From positions 139,384 to 203,383 of the forward strand of contig NZ_CP033004.1 in the NCBI RefSeq assembly GCF_005080745.1: a stretch of 64,000 bases of DNA, given 5' to 3'. Of the stretch, positions 44,128 to 53,480 are shown piece after piece. Every line of letters begins with the position of its first letter. Position 1 is the stretch's first letter. The translations under genes and the position numbers were made by a program. This DNA comes from Buchnera aphidicola (Melaphis rhois). Lineage in GTDB: Bacteria > Pseudomonadota > Gammaproteobacteria > Enterobacterales > Enterobacteriaceae. Under the pieces are notes generated by a model. It saw nothing but the letters and a program-made list of their open reading frames with translations. It was not told the origin of the DNA and did not search any database.

Positions 44128-44937
44128 ATGACATCTTTTTTTGATTGTGATGTGTCTAAATCACCATTATGTGAATCCATTATCGCTGTATTACGTATGA
44201 TTCGACCAGATTTTCCTGTCGATGTTGTTACTCAAGAATTAAATAGTAGAGTAGAAGAAGCTAGATCTTATATAGAATCGGAAAAAGAAATATATTATAA
44301 ATTAAAAAAGTTGATAAAATTATTTTATAGACACTGGAAATTTGGAGGAGCAGCAGGAGTTTATAAGTTGTCGAATATGTTGTGGTTAGACAATGTTCTA
44401 AAAACACGAACAGGTACTGCAGTATCATTAGGAGCAATACTATTACATATTGCTCAACAGCTTAATCTTCCTATTATGCCTGTCATCTTCCCGACTCAAC
44501 TTATTTTACGTTCTGATGAATTTAATAAAAAAATGTGGTTAATAAATCCATTGAATGGAGAAACGTTGAACGAGCATATTTTAACGGTTTGGTTAAAGGG
44601 AAATATAAGTCCAACAGCAGAATTATATGAGAATGATTTAGATACAGTTAAATATTCAACAGTTATACAAAAAATGCTAGATATATTGAAGAATGCATTG
44701 ATAGAAGAAAAAAAAATGGAATTAGCATTAAACGTTAGCAATGTATTATTAAAAATTAACCCCAACGATCCTTATGAAATACGAGATCGAGGATTAATAT
44801 ATGCTAAACTAGACTGTAATCATGTAGCTTTAACTGATTTAATTTATTTTGTAGAACATTGTCCTGAAGACCCAGTTAGTGAAATAATAAAGATTCAAAT
44901 TCATTCTATTGAGAAAAAAAGAATGACGTTGCATTAG
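44128..44937 (+). CDS. sirB1: SirB1 family protein (transglutaminase-like/TPR fold)
   Basis: Homologue of E. coli SirB1 (YchA), an uncharacterised protein with a transglutaminase-like core and a C-terminal TPR-like region. Length 269 residues, the same as E. coli. Recognisable parts are the core LYRHWKFGGAAGVYKLSNMLW-like segment (quoted in part: FGGAAGVYKLSNMLW), TRTGTAVSLGAILLHIAQQL and NPLNGE, then helical repeats around NPNDPYEIRDRGLIYAKL. The prfA-prmC-sirB1 order is conserved. Its biochemical role is unknown. Confidence 0.88.
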   Translation: MTSFFDCDVSKSPLCESIIAVLRMIRPDFPVDVVTQELNSRVEEARSYIESEKEIYYKLKKLIKLFYRHWKFGGAAGVYKLSNMLWLDNVLKTRTGTAVSLGAILLHIAQQLNLPIMPVIFPTQLILRSDEFNKKMWLINPLNGETLNEHILTVWLKGNISPTAELYENDLDTVKYSTVIQKMLDILKNALIEEKKMELALNVSNVLLKINPNDPYEIRDRGLIYAKLDCNHVALTDLIYFVEHCPEDPVSEIIKIQIHSIEKKRMTLH

Positions 44938-45029
44938 ATATATTTATGTTTTTATGAGATGATTTAAATCAATATATTGTTATATAATAAATTATGATAT
45001 ATACAATAAAATTTACATATGAATTACGC

Positions 45030-45860
45030 TTAATACATTTTTGATAACGTGCTCGGTGTAATTGGCATATGACGTTTATGTTGAGTATAAAGATAATATT
45101 TTTCAATTATTAGTTGGTTTTCTTTACTTATTTTTTTACCTTCTAAATAAGAATCGATATCAAGATAAGTTATTCCTAAAACTTCTTCATCAGTTTTATA
45201 TGGATGAGTATCTTCTAAGTTAGCTCTAGGTTGCTTTAGATAGAGGTTAGGTGGACATTTCAGTTCTTTTAATAATAATTTTCCTTGATTTTTATTTAAT
45301 TCGGAAATTGGATTAATATCTGATCCACCATCTCCATATTTTGTAAAAAAACCAGTTATAGCTTCAGCAGCATGATATGTTCCAACTACGATTCCATTAT
45401 TGATACTAGCAATGTTGTATTGTATTTTCATTCTTTCTCTAGCTTTATTATTTTCATGCGCATTGTTAGATATTTCTATTCCTGCTTGTTTTAATGATTC
45501 TTCTGTACTTAGAACAGAGTTTTTTATATTAATGTTTAATATTATTTCAGGTTGGATAAAATTTATAGCATCTTTACAATCTTGTACATCTATTTGTTGC
45601 CCGTAGGGTAGGCATAATAGAATAAGTTTGTAAGTTTTTTTAAAATGATTATTTTTGTTTAGTTCTTGTATAGCTAATTGACATAATTTTCCAGTTAATG
45701 TAGAGTCTTGTCCACCACTAATCCCTAAAATTAATGTTTTTATGTGTTTGTAGTACAAAAGATACATTTTAATAAAGTTGATTATTCTGTTGATTTCTGA
45801 TGGAGGATGAATAACGGGTTTTACTCCTAATAATTTTATTATTTTATTTTGTAGGTTCAT
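45030..45860 (-). CDS. nadE: NH3-dependent NAD+ synthetase, with altered conserved residues
   Basis: Amidates nicotinate adenine dinucleotide to NAD+. The 276-residue protein (E. coli 275) starts [17 protein letters not shown] and has the ATP loop [17 protein letters not shown] near residue 45. The conserved [11 protein letters not shown] reads [11 protein letters not shown] (Tyr162), and the conserved PTADLED reads PRANLED (Arg212, Asn214). These sit in the binding region, so activity may be altered. The rest ([21 protein letters not shown] near the end) is well kept and the frame is open. Confidence 0.93.
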   Translation of the reverse strand: MNLQNKIIKLLGVKPVIHPPSEINRIINFIKMYLLYYKHIKTLILGISGGQDSTLTGKLCQLAIQELNKNNHFKKTYKLILLCLPYGQQIDVQDCKDAINFIQPEIILNINIKNSVLSTEESLKQAGIEISNNAHENNKARERMKIQYNIASINNGIVVGTYHAAEAITGFFTKYGDGGSDINPISELNKNQGKLLLKELKCPPNLYLKQPRANLEDTHPYKTDEEVLGITYLDIDSYLEGKKISKENQLIIEKYYLYTQHKRHMPITPSTLSKMY

Positions 45861-46086
45861 TAGTACTCATCACAATATATAAATGTTTCAATAATTATAT
45901 TATATATAATATATTTGTAAAGAATAAATAAAATTACATGTTATAGTAATTTTATATTTGTTTTATAATATGTTAATAAATATTTTGTAGGTTAGTTTGA
46001 AATATTTTTTTACAGTAAATTTTATTCAATGTGTATTTTTATAAGAAATAACAAAATAGTATATTTCATAAATTTAGGATGTTCTT

Positions 46087-47298
46087 ATGTCAACTTCTTT
46101 AGCTTTAATATTAAATTGTGGTAGTTCGTCTTTGAAGTTTTCTGTAATAAACCCAGTTTATAATAAAACAGTATTATCAGGGATAGTTGACTTTTCACGT
46201 TCTTTACATGCGAAAATTTCATGGAAAATAGATAATAAAACATACAGTAGTGATATATTGAATAAAACAGTAAATTATGAAGAGATCATTAGTTTTATTT
46301 CAAATAATATTTTAAAAAATGATTTAAATATTTTTAAAAATATTTCATGTATAGGGCATCGAGTAGTTCATGGTGGATCAAAAATCAATAAATCAGTAAT
46401 AGTTAATTCAAAAGTTATTAAGTATATTAAAGATGCTTCTTTGTTTGCCCCTCTTCATAATCCGATTAATTTATTAGGAATACAAGCTTCGTTTAACGTA
46501 TTTCCTAATTTAAAAAAAAAAAATGTAGCTGTATTTGATACAGCATTTCATAGTACAATGCCAAAAACATCTTATTTATACGCTATTCCTTATAGTTTTT
46601 ATAAACACTATGGAATTCGAAGATATGGAGCACATGGTATTAGTTATACTTATATAGTGAGTCGTGTCTCTAAAATTTTAAAAATATCAGTAGATAACTT
46701 AAACGTTATTATTTGTCATCTGGGTAATGGTGCATCGGTAGCAGCTATTCGAGATGGTATTTGCGTAGATACTTCTATGGGTTTGACACCATTAGAAGGA
46801 TTAGTTATGGGAACTAGAAGTGGAGATATAGATCCTTCAATTATTTTTTTTATGTATAATAAATTAAAAATGAGCATTGATGATATTGAAGATACTTTAA
46901 TTAGGAAATCGGGATTGTTAGGACTAAATGAGTTTAGTAATGATTGTCGAGATTTAGAAAAAGAATATGTTTCGAATAACAAAATTAAATTATCTATTGA
47001 TATATTTTGTCATCGTCTATCTAAATATATCAGTGCATATACTTCGTTAATGGAGGGAAAACTAGATGCTATTATTTTTTCTGGGGGTATTGGAGAAAAT
47101 TCTTGTTTAATTAGATCTATTACTGTATCTAAGTTATCTTTGTTAAATTGCAAAATTGATAAAACAGTTAATTTATCAATGAAACTAGGTCGAGAAGGTT
47201 TTATTAATAAAAGAAATAGTATGATGATATTAGTAATTCCGACTAATGAAGAGTTAGTTATAGCGAAAGAAGCAATATTATTAACTAGCAATAGTTAA
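46087..47298 (+). CDS. ackA: Acetate kinase
   Basis: Interconverts acetyl phosphate plus ADP with acetate plus ATP. The 403-residue protein (E. coli 400) has LILNCGSSSLKFSVI at the N-terminus, IGHRVVHGGSK, FDTAFHSTMP, HLGNGASVAAI, GLVMGTRSGDIDPS and FSGGIGENS. It contains a run of 12 A at 46512-46523 (codons for LKKKN) that stays in frame. It forms an operon with pta. Confidence 0.98.
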   Translation: MSTSLALILNCGSSSLKFSVINPVYNKTVLSGIVDFSRSLHAKISWKIDNKTYSSDILNKTVNYEEIISFISNNILKNDLNIFKNISCIGHRVVHGGSKINKSVIVNSKVIKYIKDASLFAPLHNPINLLGIQASFNVFPNLKKKNVAVFDTAFHSTMPKTSYLYAIPYSFYKHYGIRRYGAHGISYTYIVSRVSKILKISVDNLNVIICHLGNGASVAAIRDGICVDTSMGLTPLEGLVMGTRSGDIDPSIIFFMYNKLKMSIDDIEDTLIRKSGLLGLNEFSNDCRDLEKEYVSNNKIKLSIDIFCHRLSKYISAYTSLMEGKLDAIIFSGGIGENSCLIRSITVSKLSLLNCKIDKTVNLSMKLGREGFINKRNSMMILVIPTNEELVIAKEAILLTSNS

Positions 47299-47350
47299 GG
47301 GATATAATAATATTTTTATCAACAATTATTTCAAAATAGTATTTACACTT

Positions 47351-49525
47351 ATGGAGTTGATTTTGAAGCGTACTTTGATGTTAGTTCCTTTAGGAATGAA
47401 TATTGGATTAACTACTATTAGTATAGGATTAGTTCAAAAGATATGTAAAAACAATTTTGATGTTAAATTTTTTAAGCCTATTTTTTATAATATGGATAAA
47501 AATCATAATATTGATCACACTACAAAAATTTTAAAGCAAATGAGTTCTGTTTCGTGTTTTAATCCGATTCAAATTAGTAATATAAATAATTTTTTAGTAG
47601 AAGATAAAAAACAAAATATCATAGACATAATACTTTCAGAGATTAGTAATAATATTAAACATAGTGATGTGTTATTTTTAGAAGGATTATGCTTACGGTC
47701 TTCTTTCTTGTTATCTAATGAAATAAACTATGAAATTGCACAGTTAACTAATGCAGAAGTTATTTTTGTATGTACTATAAGAAAAAATAATATATTTGAT
47801 ATTACAAATACGGTAGAAATTATTAAAAAAAGTTTTATACACAAAAAGAATATTAATATTAAAGGTATTATAATTAACGAATTTAAAATAGAAAAATTTG
47901 ACGTTTTTGGATGTTTTGTGAATTTTTTCGATATATTTAATATTCGTGAGAAAGATAAAGATGAAAAAGTTATGAGCAAACAGTTATTATATGAATATTA
48001 TAATATACCAATATTAGGATATATTCCATGGAATTCAAAGTTACTTGAACCTACTTTAGAAGAGTTGTCACTTTATTTTCGAGCACACGTTATTAATCAG
48101 TGTTATTTAAATGTTTTATGTATCAAGTCTATCATTTTATATAAAAGAAATATTTTTTGTAAATACAAAAATGGTTTTTTTTATCGTTCAATGTTAATAG
48201 TTTCATCGGATTATATTTATGATTTGAAGGTAATATGTGAATACATAAATGAGAACAATTCTATTATTGCTATATTGTTAACAGATAGTAATGAATTTTT
48301 AATGAATTTTGTAAAATCTTGGAATTTTTTTAAAATACTTAAAATTCCTATTTTATTAGTAGAAAGCAATGTATTACAAACTATTGTGCTATTGCAGAAA
48401 TTTAATTTTAAGCTATCTATTAAAAATTCTATAAAATTTAAAATGATTCAAGATTATGTTTCAGAACATATTAGTAATAGTTTTATAACTTCTTTAAAAA
48501 CAACATATACGAAAAAACATCAATGTCAAGTACGTCCATCAATGTTCATTTACAATTTACTAAATTTAGCTAAAAAAAATAAAGCAAAAATTCTTCTTCC
48601 TGAAGGTAATGAAAGTCGAATTATTGAAGCTGCAACAATTTGTTCGAACAAAAACATTGCTGATTGTGTATTATTAGGTAATTTAGAAGAAATTAAACAT
48701 ATTGCTAAATTATATAATATTAAATTATCGCCAAATATAGAAGTTTTAAATCCAGAATTGATAAGAAATAATTATATTGAACGTTTTGTACAACTACGTA
48801 ATAAACATAGCATAACTACTGCTCATGCGCAACAAATACTTAAAGATGATACTGTTTTATCTACATTAATTCTAGAATCTAATAAAGTAGATGGACTGGT
48901 ATCAGGAGCTATCAATACTACATCTAATACTATTCTTCCTGCTTTACAATTAATCAAAACATCTAAGTTGGATTCTTTAATATCATCTGTATTTTTTATG
49001 TTATTACCGGATCATGTATTGTTATATTCAGATTGTGCTATTAATCCTGATCCTAATTCTGATCAGTTAGCAGAAATTGCAATTCAATCTGCTGATACTG
49101 CTATATCATTTGGAATATTTCCTAAAATTGCAATGTTATCTTATGCTACAGGATCGTCTGGCAGTGGTGAAAAAGTAGATAAAGTTAGAAAAGCAACAAG
49201 TATAGTACGAAGTAAATGTCCTCATTTGATTGTAGAAGGTCCTATTCAATATGATGCAGCTATAGAAAGTATAGTTTCAAAATTAAAATGTCCTAAATCT
49301 ATTATTAATGGATCTGCTACGATTTTTATATTTCCTGATCTTAACTCAGGAAATATTACGTATAAAGCAGTGCAACGATCTACTAACACAATCGCTATTG
49401 GACCGATATTACAAGGTATAAAAAAGCCAGTTAATGATTTATCTAGAGGATCTTCAGTTCAAGATATAGTATATACTATTGCTATAACAGCAGTGCAATC
49501 TAAAAAATTTAATAAAATAATATAA
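47351..49525 (+). CDS. pta: Phosphate acetyltransferase
   Basis: Converts acetyl-CoA to acetyl phosphate; with AckA it makes ATP by substrate-level phosphorylation. The 724-residue protein (E. coli 714) has the long form: an N-terminal P-loop-like domain (LMLVPLGMNIGLTTISIGL), a poorly conserved middle region, and the catalytic domain from about 400 with LLPEGNESRIIEAA, MLSYATGSSGSGEKVDK and IFPDLNSGNITYKAVQRS. In-frame TTG codons just after the ATG at 47351 could also start it. Confidence 0.97.
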   Translation: MELILKRTLMLVPLGMNIGLTTISIGLVQKICKNNFDVKFFKPIFYNMDKNHNIDHTTKILKQMSSVSCFNPIQISNINNFLVEDKKQNIIDIILSEISNNIKHSDVLFLEGLCLRSSFLLSNEINYEIAQLTNAEVIFVCTIRKNNIFDITNTVEIIKKSFIHKKNINIKGIIINEFKIEKFDVFGCFVNFFDIFNIREKDKDEKVMSKQLLYEYYNIPILGYIPWNSKLLEPTLEELSLYFRAHVINQCYLNVLCIKSIILYKRNIFCKYKNGFFYRSMLIVSSDYIYDLKVICEYINENNSIIAILLTDSNEFLMNFVKSWNFFKILKIPILLVESNVLQTIVLLQKFNFKLSIKNSIKFKMIQDYVSEHISNSFITSLKTTYTKKHQCQVRPSMFIYNLLNLAKKNKAKILLPEGNESRIIEAATICSNKNIADCVLLGNLEEIKHIAKLYNIKLSPNIEVLNPELIRNNYIERFVQLRNKHSITTAHAQQILKDDTVLSTLILESNKVDGLVSGAINTTSNTILPALQLIKTSKLDSLISSVFFMLLPDHVLLYSDCAINPDPNSDQLAEIAIQSADTAISFGIFPKIAMLSYATGSSGSGEKVDKVRKATSIVRSKCPHLIVEGPIQYDAAIESIVSKLKCPKSIINGSATIFIFPDLNSGNITYKAVQRSTNTIAIGPILQGIKKPVNDLSRGSSVQDIVYTIAITAVQSKKFNKII

Positions 49526-49675
49526 AAGATTATTTTAAATAATACTATTTACATGTTATACAGTATTTTAAACTATTATTTATACATGCTATTATATATC
49601 AAAATGCAATTGTTTTATAATTTATAATAAATTGTGTGATGTTTATTTAAAAATTTGATATCTAAATCCATTTTT

Positions 49676-50806
49676 TTATAGTTTGAATGAATCAAATTCG
49701 GTATGATTGATATCAGAATCAATCTGTCCTATTAAGTAAGAGCTGACAGAAATTTCTTGAGGCGCTACTTGAACATTATCTGAAATTAACCACGAATTAA
49801 TCCATGGAATAGGATTAGAGGTTATTAAAAATGGCATTGGTAAACCAATAGCATTCATACGAACGTTAGTAATATATTCAATATATTGTGATAGAATCTC
49901 TTTATTTAGTCCAAGCATAGATCCATCTTGAAATAAATATTCTGCCCATAATTTTTCTTGTTCCGATACTGAAATAAACAAGTTACAGCATTCTGAATAA
50001 CATTCTTGAGCGATTTCAGTCATTTCTTCATTGTTTTTATTATTTTTTAATATGTTTAAAATATGTTGAGTTCCAGTAAGATGTAATGCCTCATCCCTAG
50101 CAATTAATCTAATTATTTTTGCATTTCCTTCCATAATTTCTCTTTCTGCAAAAGCAAAAGAACACGCGAAACTTACATAAAATCGAATAGCTTCTAATGC
50201 ATTTACGCTAATTAAACAGAGATACAATAGTTTTTTAAGTTCATGTAAATTAATTAGAATTTTTTTTCCATTAATTACATGTTTTCCTTCACCTAATAAA
50301 TGCCAATAACTAGTCATTATAATGAGATCATCATAATACTTAGCAATGTCTTTAGCTCTATTTGCTATATTTTTATTATGAATGATATCATCAAAAATTA
50401 ATGATGGCGTATTAACAATATTTCTAATGATATGTGTATATGATCGAGAATGGATAGTTTCCGAAAAAGACCACGTTTCTATCCATGTTTCTAATTCAGG
50501 CAATGATATAATTGGCAAAAAAGCAACATTAGGACTTCTTCCTTGGATCGAATCTAATAATGTTTGATATTTTAAGTTACTTATAAAGATATGTTTTTCA
50601 TGATCTGGAAGATTCTGAAAATCGATTAGATCTTTTGACAAATCTACTTCTTCTGGTCTCCAAAAAAAAGATAGTTGTTTTTCTATTAGTTTTTCAAAAA
50701 TAGCATATTTTTGTTGGTCGTATCTAGATATATTAACAGATTGTCCGAAGAACATAGGTTCGCGAAGTTGGTCATTTTTTTTCTTAGAAAAAGTTGTGTA
50801 TGTCAT
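49676..50806 (-). CDS. nrdB: Ribonucleoside-diphosphate reductase 1 subunit beta
   Basis: Class Ia reductase small subunit that carries the di-iron tyrosyl radical. The 376-residue protein matches E. coli length. Metal and radical residues are visible in [13 protein letters not shown] (Asp84 equivalent), [12 protein letters not shown] (Glu115, His118, Tyr122 equivalents), [12 protein letters not shown] and [13 protein letters not shown]. It follows nrdA by 64 bases. The yfaE ferredoxin gene that follows nrdB in E. coli is not seen. Confidence 0.98.
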   Translation of the reverse strand: MTYTTFSKKKNDQLREPMFFGQSVNISRYDQQKYAIFEKLIEKQLSFFWRPEEVDLSKDLIDFQNLPDHEKHIFISNLKYQTLLDSIQGRSPNVAFLPIISLPELETWIETWSFSETIHSRSYTHIIRNIVNTPSLIFDDIIHNKNIANRAKDIAKYYDDLIIMTSYWHLLGEGKHVINGKKILINLHELKKLLYLCLISVNALEAIRFYVSFACSFAFAEREIMEGNAKIIRLIARDEALHLTGTQHILNILKNNKNNEEMTEIAQECYSECCNLFISVSEQEKLWAEYLFQDGSMLGLNKEILSQYIEYITNVRMNAIGLPMPFLITSNPIPWINSWLISDNVQVAPQEISVSSYLIGQIDSDINHTEFDSFKL

Positions 50807-50870
50807 GTAATAATTTTCCTATATAAATAAAATACATATTATTAAAGGTTAAAAAAATAAGATATTAATT

Positions 50871-53156
50871 TTATATTTTACAAGCTCCGTTATCACAATG
50901 ATCATTATTTGCAATAGTTGAGAGTTCGATTTGACGATCTTTTGCACCATCTCGGGTATTTTGGTAATATAATGTTTTTAAGCCTAATTTGTAAGCTATG
51001 AGCAAATCCATAATTAATTGTTTCATAGGTATTTTCCCATTTGAAAATGATTTTGGATCATAATTGGTGTTAGTAGAAATAGATTGATCAACAAATTTTT
51101 GCATAATGCTAGTTAAGTGTAAATATCCTATATTGTTAGGAATCGTCCATAATAGTTCGTAGTATGTTTTTAATTTTTTATATTCAGGAACTACTTGTCG
51201 AAGCATACCATCTTTTGAAGCTTTTATGCTAATAAATCCTCTTGGTGGTTCTATTCCATTAGTAGCGTTAGATATTTGTGAAGATGTTTCTGAGGGCATT
51301 AATGCTGATAGTGTAGAATTACGAAGACCGTATTTTTTTATTTTTTTTCTTAAATGTTCCCAATCTAGATGCAATGGTTCGTTACAAATATTATCTACTT
51401 CTTTTTTATAGGTATCTATAGGCAAGATACCTTGATAATATGTTGTTTGATTAAACCAATCGCATGCTCCTTTTTCTTTTGCTAGTTTACACGATGCATT
51501 TAACAAGTAATATTGAATTGCTTCAAATGTTTTATGAGTAAGTATTTTTGCACTACCATCTGAATAGCGAACTCTATTTTTGGCTAAATAATATGCGAAA
51601 TTAATTACTCCTATTCCCAGAGAGCGTCGAGACAAAGCTGATCTTTGTGCTCCTAAAATAGGATAATCTTGGTAATCTAATACTGAATCTAGTGCTCTTA
51701 CTAGAAGATGTGATAACTCGGATAGGTCTTCGAGTTTTTTTAAAGAACCTAGATTAATGGCAGATAACGTGCATAGGGCAATTTCACCATTGGTATCGTG
51801 AATATCATTTAAAGGTTTGGTTGGTAATGTAATTTCTAGACATAGATTAGATTGCCTAATAGGAGCTAATTCTGGATTAAATGCACTATGTGTGTTACAG
51901 TGATCAACATTTTGTATATAAATTCGCCCAGTAGAAGTTCTTTCTTGCATTATTAAAGAAAATAAGTTCGTGGCTTTTACTTTCTTTTTTCGAATTTTAT
52001 TGTTTTCTTCATATTGTTTATATAAAGATTCGAATGTATTTTGATTAGAAAAGAAGGAATCATATAAATTTGGAACATCTGATGGACTAAATAAAGTAAT
52101 ATATTTTCCTGATATCATACGTTGATACATTAGTTTATTAATTTGTATTCCGTAATCTAAGTGTCGTACTCGATTTTCATCTATTCCCCTATTATTTTTT
52201 AATACAAGCAAATTTTCTACTTCAAGATGCCAAATAGGATAAAATATTGTAGCAGCGCCGCCTCTAACGCCTCCTTGAGAACATGACTTAACAGCACTTT
52301 GGAAGTGTTTATAAAATGGAATGCATCCGGTATGAAAAGCATCACCATTTCTAATTGGACTCCCTAAAGCTCTAATTTGTCCTGCATTAATTCCAATACC
52401 AGCACGTTGTGAAACGTATTTTACAATTGAACTAGTAGTAGCATTAATAGAATTTAGGCTATCAGCACATTCTATTAAAACACAAGAACTGAACTGTCGT
52501 ATAGGGGTTCTTAAACCAGCCATAATAGGAGTTGGTAGAGAAATTTTAAAAGTAGAAAGAGCATTATAGAAATCTTTTACATATTTCATTCTTGTATTTT
52601 GTGGATATTTGTGAAATAAACATGCTGATATTACAATATATAAGAATTGAGCGCTTTCATAAATTTTTTTGGTAATTCTATTTCGTATTAAATATTTTCC
52701 TTCTAATTGTTTTACAGCTGCATAGGAAAAGTTCATATCACGTTGATGTTTAATGAATGAGTTTATTTTCATATATTCATTCTTAGAATAATCCTGTAGT
52801 AAGTGTTTATCATATTTACCTAGCTTTACCATATTTTGTATATATTCGTACAAATTAGGAGGATTGAATTGTCCAAATACTTTTTTACGAAGATGGAATA
52901 TAGCTAATCTAGCTGCCATATACTGATAATCGGGCGAATTTTCAGAAATTAAATCTGCTGCAGCTTTTATAATAGTTTTATGTATGGTTGTGGTTTTTAT
53001 ATTATTAAAAAATTGTATTCTAGATTTGAGTGCTACTTGAGATATAGAAATATTTTCTAGATCTTTTGCTGCCCAACTTAATACTCGATGAATTTTATCT
53101 AAATTAATTAGTTCTTTTCGTCCATCTCGTTTTGTAACTAGTAATGTTTGATTCAT
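50871..53156 (-). CDS. nrdA: Ribonucleoside-diphosphate reductase 1 subunit alpha
   Basis: Catalytic subunit that reduces NDPs to dNDPs. From ATG 53156 (MNQTLLVTKRDGRKE) it has 761 residues, as in E. coli; AGGAAG at 53163-53168 fixes this start over the in-frame 53177. It has the N-terminal ATP cone, RQFSSCVLIEC and IALCTLSAINLG (active-site disulfide cysteines), QSNLCLEI (radical Cys), KTLYYQNTR (radical-path tyrosines) and the C-terminal CDNGACKI shuttle pair. First gene of nrdAB. Confidence 0.98.
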   Translation of the reverse strand: MNQTLLVTKRDGRKELINLDKIHRVLSWAAKDLENISISQVALKSRIQFFNNIKTTTIHKTIIKAAADLISENSPDYQYMAARLAIFHLRKKVFGQFNPPNLYEYIQNMVKLGKYDKHLLQDYSKNEYMKINSFIKHQRDMNFSYAAVKQLEGKYLIRNRITKKIYESAQFLYIVISACLFHKYPQNTRMKYVKDFYNALSTFKISLPTPIMAGLRTPIRQFSSCVLIECADSLNSINATTSSIVKYVSQRAGIGINAGQIRALGSPIRNGDAFHTGCIPFYKHFQSAVKSCSQGGVRGGAATIFYPIWHLEVENLLVLKNNRGIDENRVRHLDYGIQINKLMYQRMISGKYITLFSPSDVPNLYDSFFSNQNTFESLYKQYEENNKIRKKKVKATNLFSLIMQERTSTGRIYIQNVDHCNTHSAFNPELAPIRQSNLCLEITLPTKPLNDIHDTNGEIALCTLSAINLGSLKKLEDLSELSHLLVRALDSVLDYQDYPILGAQRSALSRRSLGIGVINFAYYLAKNRVRYSDGSAKILTHKTFEAIQYYLLNASCKLAKEKGACDWFNQTTYYQGILPIDTYKKEVDNICNEPLHLDWEHLRKKIKKYGLRNSTLSALMPSETSSQISNATNGIEPPRGFISIKASKDGMLRQVVPEYKKLKTYYELLWTIPNNIGYLHLTSIMQKFVDQSISTNTNYDPKSFSNGKIPMKQLIMDLLIAYKLGLKTLYYQNTRDGAKDRQIELSTIANNDHCDNGACKI

Positions 53157-53480
53157 TCTATACTTCCTAATTTTCAAGCATGTGCATATTGGTTACTTTT
53201 TATTAATAGATTAAGTTCTATTTGATATTGATATTGATAAAGATTTTTACAATTACAAGAAGTTTTAATAGAAATTAAATTCTAAAATGCTTAACTTGTA
53301 TTTAATAATTATATATATATTAATGCAAGGTTACATACATTTCTTTTTATAAAAAGTATTTTATCGTTACATAATAGTTTGTATATATTACGTTTTATGT
53401 TTTTTTAAAAACAAAAATTGTGTTGTATATTTTTTTATAAAAATAGTGTATGTTTCATATATATTTATTTGTATGATGAT
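53157..53480. other. Spacer between gyrA end and nrdA start
   Basis: A 324-base AT-rich stretch on the upstream side of nrdAB. It must hold the nrdA promoter. No DnaA-box-like or NrdR-box-like repeat was convincing, and no gene was seen. Confidence 0.5.
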
